Source: an uncultured Bacilli bacterium (lineage in GTDB: Bacteria; Bacillota_I; Bacilli_A; RF39; UBA660). Taken from it: 64,000 nt of DNA. Below the pieces are notes generated by a model that saw nothing but the letters and a program-made list of their open reading frames with translations, did not search any database and was not told the DNA's origin. Of the stretch, positions 58,629 through 64,000 are shown in pieces (within the stretch, counting starts at the first letter, position 1; the number at the start of each line of letters is the position of its first letter). The stretch is taken from the NCBI GenBank assembly GCA_947598325.1, contig CANQFD010000006.1, forward strand, positions 1-64,000, read 5' to 3'. Position numbers and translations under genes: made by a program.

Positions 58629-58862
58629 TTATTCATCATCTTCATCAAAATAATCTATAGGTGGTGATCCATTAATAAATAATATATTATCTATATCATT
58701 GTCATCAGCACCTGTTATTTCAAATATATGCTTTTTTATCATTTCATCCTTTAATAATTCGTTATATAAATTATTTCTGAATTTTATATGTTCTTCCTCT
58801 TCAACATCAAATAATTCGTCTAAATTTTTTGCTTGTAATACTTTTTCTTTTATTTTATCCAT
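58629..58862 (-). CDS. Small acidic hypothetical protein
   Basis: A 77-residue acidic protein (MDKIKEKVLQAKNLDELFDV, ending SPPIDYFDEDDE). No family recognised; soluble and helical in the first two thirds. GGAGGATTAAAAT precedes the ATG. Flanked by the tRNA-like relic and a 150-bp gap containing TTTTAGTTG/CAACTAAAA inverted repeats 30 bases apart. Confidence 0.7.
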   Translation of the reverse strand: MDKIKEKVLQAKNLDELFDVEEEEHIKFRNNLYNELLKDEMIKKHIFEITGADDNDIDNILFINGSPPIDYFDEDDE

Positions 58863-59002
58863 ATTTTAATCCTCCATAATGTTTTTTATATAATTAAACA
58901 ACCTTATCAAAATCAGACATTCTTTGATTTATTTTAGTTGCAATCTACCTGTTTGAGTTGGAAATTTGTCAACTAAAATTAACATTTTAATAATTATACC
59001 AT

Positions 59003-59033
59003 AAAAAAAAGCAAACTATACATACAGTTTGCT
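59003..59033 (-). terminator. Terminator of the ABC transporter operon
   Basis: On the minus strand AGCAAACT-N8-AGTTTGCT is followed by TTTTTTT, just past the ATPase gene. Confidence 0.85.
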
Positions 59034-59042
59034 CATTTCTAA

Positions 59043-59792
59043 TTACTTGTCACTTTCTTTTTTTACTTTCTTCAAGTCATATATTACATCAACAGTATCA
59101 CACACATTTTGTGAATGAGTTACAATAATAACACATTTATTTTCTTCGTGAGCTAACTTTTTAAATATATCTAAAATTTCAGTTTCTGTTTGTTTATCAA
59201 GGTTCCCTGTTGGTTCATCAGCAATTATCATTTTAGGATTATAGGATAAACTTCTTGCAATAGCAACTCTTTGTTGCTCACCACCTGATAATCTTAACAC
59301 TTTACGATCAGCATATATTTCTTTTAAACCTACTTTTTCCATTAATTCGATAGCTTTTTCTTTTTTATTCTTAACTTTTAAACCATTAGCATCCATAGAA
59401 AGAATTATATTTTCACTTGCAGTCATAAAAGGTAATAGATTATAACTTTGGAAAACAATACCTATATCACTATTACGATACTTATCTAGATTTATATCTT
59501 TTAAACTTTTACCATCAAATATAATTTCACCTTCAGTACATCTTTCAAGTCCACTTATAAGAGATAATAAGGTTGTTTTACCTGTTCCACTTCGACCTTT
59601 TATTGCATATATTTTTCCACTTTCAAAATCAAAGTTAACATTTCTTAAAGCATAATCATTTTCTTCAGCATCACTATACCTATAACTTGCATTTTTAATA
59701 CTTAAAATAATATTATTTTTCTCTTTAGTTTCATTATTGTTTTTTATTTCTTTTTCTTCTGAAACATAATTATTCATTTTCTTATTTGCCAT
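59043..59792 (-). CDS. ABC transporter ATP-binding protein (MacB/LolD type)
   Basis: The ATPase of an exporter with an FtsX/MacB-like permease. Walker A is GRSGTGKTT, the Q-loop is VFQSYNLLPF, the signature LSGGEQQRVAIARSL and Walker B MIIADEPTGNLD, followed by the H-loop VTHS. A 28-residue acidic/Asn-rich N-terminal extension precedes the core. Its Shine-Dalgarno lies inside the permease 3' end (2-bp gap), so the two are coupled. It sits downstream of a two-component system, as in antimicrobial-peptide sensing and export modules. Confidence 0.95.
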   Translation of the reverse strand: MANKKMNNYVSEEKEIKNNNETKEKNNIILSIKNASYRYSDAEENDYALRNVNFDFESGKIYAIKGRSGTGKTTLLSLISGLERCTEGEIIFDGKSLKDINLDKYRNSDIGIVFQSYNLLPFMTASENIILSMDANGLKVKNKKEKAIELMEKVGLKEIYADRKVLRLSGGEQQRVAIARSLSYNPKMIIADEPTGNLDKQTETEILDIFKKLAHEENKCVIIVTHSQNVCDTVDVIYDLKKVKKESDK

Positions 59793-59794
59793 TA

Positions 59795-61264
59795 TTAAGA
59801 CCTCTCTTTCAATATTGTAAGTGGTGAAAATCTTTGAATACTAACCATTGATGCAATAGAACTTACTAAAACTAGTGAAAGTCCAATACCAAGTAATTCT
59901 AATAAAACTTTAATATCTACTACTGCATCAATAGAATCATATGCTTGAACAACTGGCATACCTTTTCCTCGCATTTCGTTTTTAGTTCCTTCATGGTCAT
60001 GATTTTCAAAATTCATATTTGGACCACCAAAGTTCTTGAAAGTTTCTTCAGTTCTTTCATTACTATTATTTATTTCATTAGCAAGTAATGAATTGCTTAC
60101 CCCTTTAGAACTTACAGCACCAATTCCTGCGCCAAGTATAAGAGCAACTAAGGAAACAATAACAAGTTCTGATACAAATTGCATAGTTAATTTTAATTTA
60201 CTTATACCAATTGTTCTTAAAACACCTATTTCGTATTTTCTTTCACGAATATTAATCATATTGATTACAAATAAAACTATTCCACCAATAATAAGAGTTA
60301 AACTTAAAAATGTAGTTGCAAATGAATTAATATTTTCAATACTTGAAACACCACTTGTTGCTTCTTTCCCATTTGTTTGTAAAACAAAGTTTTTATCCAA
60401 ACCTTTTTCGTAAAATTCATTTTGTAATTTTTCGACATTATCATAAGAATCTATAATAAAAGTTGGATTAATTGTTGATTTTAAATTTTCATTACTTTTA
60501 GTGATACCTGTAACAGCACTTGCATTTGTTACAATAGTATTTACTGAATTTGAAAACATTGACATTGGTTCTTGGTTTCCTTCTTCATTTTCTTTAAAAA
60601 TACCAATAATTTCAAATTCATAAGTATTTCCATCTTCATCTTCTAATTTTATTTTATCATTTAAATTTAAATTATTATAATTAGCAAGTTCTTGATTAAT
60701 AAATACATAATTACCATTAAATGCTATATCCCAAGCATTATCAGTTATATCACTCATAGTATAAGTACCATTTATAAATTCACTCATAGCATCCAATGAG
60801 CTATAACCAGTTAAAGTAAAATCAGTTGATGACATATTTTCTTCTTTTCTATGTCCAAATCCATTTGACATATCATTATTCGACTCAATTTCAGCTTTTT
60901 CAATATTGTTTCCATTTAATCCAACACCATAGGTATAATAATAACTTTTGACATAATTACTATCAGCAAAAGACTCAACATCACTAATTGTATAACTTGC
61001 AATACTATCAAATTTTTCTTTAGCATTTTCTCTTGACTCTTCCTGTGACGGATCAAAATCTTTCATCATATTTTCTCTATTAAAACTAATTGTTACTTCT
61101 TTGTCATAAGCATTTTTATAAGAATCTATCAAATCTACTGCTGTGTTTTTAATTGCAAGCGTTATAGTACAAGCACAAGCAATAATTAAAATAATTATTC
61201 CTATTAAAATGTTCCTTCCTTTATTTCTTTTAATTGAAATCCATGCATTTTTTAATATAAACAT
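59795..61264 (-). CDS. ABC transporter permease (FtsX/MacB type)
   Basis: A 489-residue permease: one membrane helix at about 15-38, a large outer MacB-like domain (about 40-305), and three helices near 310-335, 355-385 and 455-480. The conserved INIRERKYEIGVLRTIGISK and RFSPLTILKERS loops that contact the ATPase are present. AGAGGGAGG precedes the ATG. It is transcribed from a promoter with tandem TTAATGTTT repeats, probably under the adjacent response regulator. Substrate is unknown; peptide or lipid export, or envelope signalling, are the usual roles. Confidence 0.92.
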   Translation of the reverse strand: MFILKNAWISIKRNKGRNILIGIIILIIACACTITLAIKNTAVDLIDSYKNAYDKEVTISFNRENMMKDFDPSQEESRENAKEKFDSIASYTISDVESFADSNYVKSYYYTYGVGLNGNNIEKAEIESNNDMSNGFGHRKEENMSSTDFTLTGYSSLDAMSEFINGTYTMSDITDNAWDIAFNGNYVFINQELANYNNLNLNDKIKLEDEDGNTYEFEIIGIFKENEEGNQEPMSMFSNSVNTIVTNASAVTGITKSNENLKSTINPTFIIDSYDNVEKLQNEFYEKGLDKNFVLQTNGKEATSGVSSIENINSFATTFLSLTLIIGGIVLFVINMINIRERKYEIGVLRTIGISKLKLTMQFVSELVIVSLVALILGAGIGAVSSKGVSNSLLANEINNSNERTEETFKNFGGPNMNFENHDHEGTKNEMRGKGMPVVQAYDSIDAVVDIKVLLELLGIGLSLVLVSSIASMVSIQRFSPLTILKERS

Positions 61265-61295
61265 AATTTTCCTCCCTCTAAAACAATATCATTTT

Positions 61296-61332
61296 ATTAT
61301 ACAAAGATTAAAGAAACATTAAAAAACATTAA
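61296..61332 (-). promoter_or_regulatory. Promoter with tandem response-regulator-type repeats before the ABC operon
   Basis: On the minus strand TTAATGTTTT, TTAATGTTTC and TTAATCTTTG start at 61332, 61322 and 61311 (10 and 11 bp apart) and run straight into TATAAT (61301-61296). No separate -35 box is visible; the repeats occupy its place, the usual arrangement for activation by OmpR-family regulators. Confidence 0.65.
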
Positions 61333-61348
61333 CTTTTTTCGTTAATGT
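61320..61348 (-). terminator. Terminator overlapping the end of the histidine kinase gene
   Basis: On the minus strand ACATTAAC-GAAAAAA-GTTAATGT is followed by TTTTT. It is built from the last codons (NINEKS) and separates the regulatory genes from the transporter genes. It also contains the first TTAATG repeat. Confidence 0.7.
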
Positions 61349-62573
61349 TCATTTTTTTAAATTTAACTTCAAAAGTAGTATATTCATCTTTTGAATAAGC
61401 TCTAATGTTGCCATTATGAGCTTTTACAATATTTTTTGCAATTGCAAGACCTAATCCATATCTACCACTTTTTCGATTATGACTTTTATCATTTCTATAA
61501 AATCTTTCAAATATCTTTTCACATTCATCAGATGGTATAGGATCTCCCTTATTAATTACTTCCAATTTTATTTCAGATGCATCACATGTTAGATTAATTT
61601 TAATTTTGCTATTTTCATTACTATGACTTATAGCATTATCAATTAAAATAGATACTAATTCATCTATGCTTTCTTTATTACAAAAGATATTCACCTTTTC
61701 TACAATATTAGTTTCTATATTTATATTTTTTTCATATGCTAAACTTTCAAATGTTAATGCTCTTTTCTCTATAATCATAGAAATATCATTTTTACTAAAA
61801 TTCTCTTTTTTTAAATATTCAGTTTTAGATAAATCAAGTAATCTTGTTATCAAATTACTCATTCTATCAGACTCACTTTTTAAGTTATTGATCCATTTTT
61901 CATTTTTCTTATTCACATCTAAACAATCTATACTTGCCATCATAACAGCAAGTGGCGTTTTGAGTTCATGAGAGGCATTGGCAACAAATTCTTTTTCTCT
62001 ATTAAAACTTTCAAGAACTGGTTTAGTAATCCATTCTGTTATTTTTTTAGAAATGATATAAATAACTAATTCTCCAATACTAATTAATAATAAAGAAATT
62101 AGTAAATTAATAAGCAACATTTTTCTAATATTAGAAATATTTACAATAGTTAAAGATTTATTATTTTCAAAATTATATCCATAACTTTCTAAATATAAAC
62201 ATCCAATTTTTATTTTACTCGTATTATTACTAGTAATAATATTTTTAGCTTTAGTTACAATTTCATCACTAATATCATTATCACTATGACTTATTCTATC
62301 AATAATATCATTATTGTCATTTAAAATAAAAGTATAAACTTCATAATCCATAACCTTTCTATTACGAAGATCATCATCATTTATCGGTTTCATTTCTTTA
62401 TCAAAATATTCAGGTTTTTTTATAGTTAAATTTCTCATTCTTGTCAAATTATTTAATATTCCTTCATATTCTCTATGATAAGTTTGAACATTAAAGAAAA
62501 TGGCAAAAATAATAGCAAATAAAGATATTATAATAAAAATTGTAAAAAATGTTTTTTTCTTTAAATTCTCCAT
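61329..62573 (-). CDS. Sensor histidine kinase
   Basis: A 414-residue membrane kinase. Helices at about 9-29 and 150-172 bracket a sensory domain of about 120 residues. The HisKA box is EFVANASHELKTPLAVMMAS, with phospho-His near residue 202, followed by an ATPase domain with an N box (LVSILIDNAISHS), a G1 region (INKGDPIP) and a G2 box (RYGLGLAIAKNIV). It lies 6 bp after the response regulator gene. The large sensory domain sets it apart from intramembrane-sensing BceS-type kinases. Confidence 0.94.
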   Translation of the reverse strand: MENLKKKTFFTIFIIISLFAIIFAIFFNVQTYHREYEGILNNLTRMRNLTIKKPEYFDKEMKPINDDDLRNRKVMDYEVYTFILNDNNDIIDRISHSDNDISDEIVTKAKNIITSNNTSKIKIGCLYLESYGYNFENNKSLTIVNISNIRKMLLINLLISLLLISIGELVIYIISKKITEWITKPVLESFNREKEFVANASHELKTPLAVMMASIDCLDVNKKNEKWINNLKSESDRMSNLITRLLDLSKTEYLKKENFSKNDISMIIEKRALTFESLAYEKNINIETNIVEKVNIFCNKESIDELVSILIDNAISHSNENSKIKINLTCDASEIKLEVINKGDPIPSDECEKIFERFYRNDKSHNRKSGRYGLGLAIAKNIVKAHNGNIRAYSKDEYTTFEVKFKKMNINEKS

Positions 62574-62579
62574 ATTTCC

Positions 62580-63257
62580 TTATGCCTCCATTTTATAACC
62601 TAGATTACGAACTGCTTTAATAGTTACTTTCGATCCAATAATTTTTATTTTTTTTCTTAAAAAAGATAAATATGCTTCTAAATTATTCGATTCATAATCA
62701 TTATCAATTCCCCAAACTTTATCATAAATTTGCTCTTTTGATATAATTTGTTCTTTATTATTCATAAAATATTCTAGTAATAGAAATTCTCTATAAGGAA
62801 TATTTATTGACTCATTTGTACTTACACAAGTTAGAGTAGAAGTTCTAATATTTAATGATAAATCACTATATTCTAATATATCCTTAACTTTATGATTTCC
62901 TTTGTTTCTTAACTGAACATTTACTCGAGCAATTAATTCTTCAATGTGGAAAGGTTTTGTTACATAATCATCTGTCCCTGTATCAAAGCCTTTTAATTTA
63001 TCATCTAGCTCTGATTTGGCAGTAAGCATGATTACTTTAGCACTTATATCATTTTCTTTTATCTCTTTTAGTATTTCTAAACCATTCATTTTAGGTAACA
63101 TTATATCAAGAATGATTAAATCATATATATTTGTCATAGCATTATATAATCCCTTTTCGCCATCAAAACATATATCAACCTCATATTTTTCATCTTGTAG
63201 TTTTGTTGAAATAACATCTGCTATGGTTTCCTCATCTTCAACAACTAAAATTCTCAT
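62580..63257 (-). CDS. OmpR-family response regulator
   Basis: A 225-residue DNA-binding regulator. The receiver domain has acidic residues in VVEDEET, the phospho-acceptor Asp in YDLIILDIMLPKM near 51, the Thr/Lys switch (MLTAKSE, VTKPFHIEEL), then a winged-helix domain (SINIPYREFLLLEYFMNNKEQ, RNLGYKMEA). AGGTAGAAAG precedes the ATG. The TTAATGTTT repeats before the transporter operon are its likeliest target. Confidence 0.96.
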   Translation of the reverse strand: MRILVVEDEETIADVISTKLQDEKYEVDICFDGEKGLYNAMTNIYDLIILDIMLPKMNGLEILKEIKENDISAKVIMLTAKSELDDKLKGFDTGTDDYVTKPFHIEELIARVNVQLRNKGNHKVKDILEYSDLSLNIRTSTLTCVSTNESINIPYREFLLLEYFMNNKEQIISKEQIYDKVWGIDNDYESNNLEAYLSFLRKKIKIIGSKVTIKAVRNLGYKMEA

Positions 63258-63276
63258 CTTTCTACCTCCAATTTTT

Positions 63277-64000
63277 TTAATTTATCGCTTTACCATTTAC
63301 GTACAATGTATAACCATTAAAATCAATATTACTATTACTACTATCAGCATTATCAAGAGAAGTTATATAACTATCGCCTGTTAATTTGATTTTAGATGTC
63401 TTATCTAATGTTAATTTTATCTCTTTAGCAGTATTTTCCCCATTTATTGTTCCTTCATAATAAGAGTTTGTATTCATAGTCATATCAAGTGTTGAAATAG
63501 AATCTATCACAATATTTCCTTTGGCTTCTTGGTTTTCCATCACTAATTCTACAATACCACCATTTGAACTATTATTTCCCCAAGAATCTTTTTGAGCTCT
63601 TAAAAAGTTACCAGTAGAATCATTATTTATAAACTTATTATTTTTTAAAGTGATTTTTGAGCTTGTATTCGTAATGTAGAAAGTATCACCCTTATTTGTA
63701 GTGATTGTTGAATCAGTAGAACTAAACTCTGATACACCATCATTAGCATCTCCACTCATAGATTGATATAGAAAAATATTTTTATAAGTTGTAGATTGTC
63801 CGTTTAATTTATTATTAGTATCAGTTAAGTCTACATTTTCAAGAGTAATTTTATTCTTTCCTTCAACTACAACACCTTCTGATGCAGTAGCAATTAAAGA
63901 TGCATTCCTTACTGTTATATCAGCAGTTGAATAAATAGTAGGAGACCCTGCCCCAGCTGTCTTATATGTTCCACCATCAACACTTACTTTTCCTCCCCCA
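63277..64000 (-). CDS. Secreted repeat-rich beta-helix-like surface protein (N-terminus outside window)
   Basis: The track begins at an internal Met (63759), but the frame is open to the window edge (VDGGTYKTAGAGSPTIYSTA, ITVRNASLIATASEGVVVEG). At least 240 C-terminal residues are visible, Asn/Thr/Ser-rich with short strands every 20-25 residues, as in parallel beta-helix or adhesin-like proteins. The end DFNGYTLYVNGKAIN is not a sortase signal. It is encoded 19 bp before the response regulator on the same strand, with no terminator between, suggesting an operon that links a surface protein to the signalling and export genes. Confidence 0.8.
   Translation of the reverse strand, partial: GGGKVSVDGGTYKTAGAGSPTIYSTADITVRNASLIATASEGVVVEGKNKITLENVDLTDTNNKLNGQSTTYKNIFLYQSMSGDANDGVSEFSSTDSTITTNKGDTFYITNTSSKITLKNNKFINNDSTGNFLRAQKDSWGNNSSNGGIVELVMENQEAKGNIVIDSISTLDMTMNTNSYYEGTINGENTAKEIKLTLDKTSKIKLTGDSYITSLDNADSSNSNIDFNGYTLYVNGKAIN

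Overview
This is AT-rich DNA from a low-GC, walled Gram-positive bacterium using the standard genetic code. Bacilli-type synteny is clear: ylbD-ylbE-ylbF-rsmD, miaB followed by a ymcA-like gene, sspI beside pheS-pheT, and an mraZ-rsmH-ftsL-pbpB division cluster. A SASP-I gene and a SpoVD-type PBP point to present or recent ancestral endospore formation. An uncultured gut-type Bacilli lineage is my best guess; no 16S gene is present to settle it. The Shine-Dalgarno sequence is often AGGTGAT rather than GGAGG. Its in-frame GTG made the ORF track start several genes 2-4 codons early, and I corrected those starts.

Layout. 0-10.7 kb: dcw-type cell wall and division cluster on the minus strand (mraZ, rsmH, ftsL, pbpB, a DUF5305-like gene, spoVD-like PBP, mraY, ftsW), with pyk inserted on the plus strand and murE/murD absent. 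ftsW lacks its C-terminus at the window edge. The mraZ promoter carries a textbook three-repeat MraZ operator. 10.7-17 kb: nfo, rsmD, ylbF/E/D, DUF2207 and lemA, an XRE-type membrane regulator. 17-28 kb: parC-parE, a zinc-ribbon membrane protein, a CDF transporter, CBS-PPase, a DUF3419-like protein, a D,D-carboxypeptidase, and a DUF2798 membrane gene behind a leader terminator. 28-32 kb: tRNAs Ser, Glu, Ile and Lys, a catalytically dead GH25 homologue, a PG-binding/M23 endopeptidase, tatD, and small membrane-peptide loci. 32-46.7 kb: flavoprotein, glmS behind a glmS ribozyme, a LOG-like gene, a DUF3419-like methyltransferase, tRNA-Thr, Smr, a degenerate PfkB, tdk, xerD, a pilin-like protein, nfeD-stomatin, polA. 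46.7-56 kb: sspI, pheS-pheT under a Phe T-box, a DUF368 carrier, miaB-ymcA, and a 740-aa orphan coiled-coil protein. 56-58.9 kb: decayed accessory DNA (C39 peptidase pseudogene, tRNA-like relic) with tRNAs Leu and Ile2/Met. 59-64 kb: an ABC transporter, a two-component system and a secreted repeat-rich protein.

Most notable system. Beside tRNA-Lys (31.6-31.9 kb) and tRNA-Leu (57.0-57.4 kb) are two loci with the same architecture and almost no shared coding or leader sequence. Each has a 30-residue single-TM cationic peptide whose Shine-Dalgarno is buried in a 5' hairpin. The mRNA 5' end is complementary to its 3' end. A convergent antisense promoter (TTGNNA-N17-TATGAT) lies next to the tRNA, and the antisense RNA would terminate at a hairpin on the peptide stop codon. 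This fits a type I toxin-antitoxin module. A third, decayed copy lies at 30.5-30.75 kb beside a truncated tRNA 3' end, and a candidate empty site lies beside tRNA-Thr (37.26-37.37 kb).
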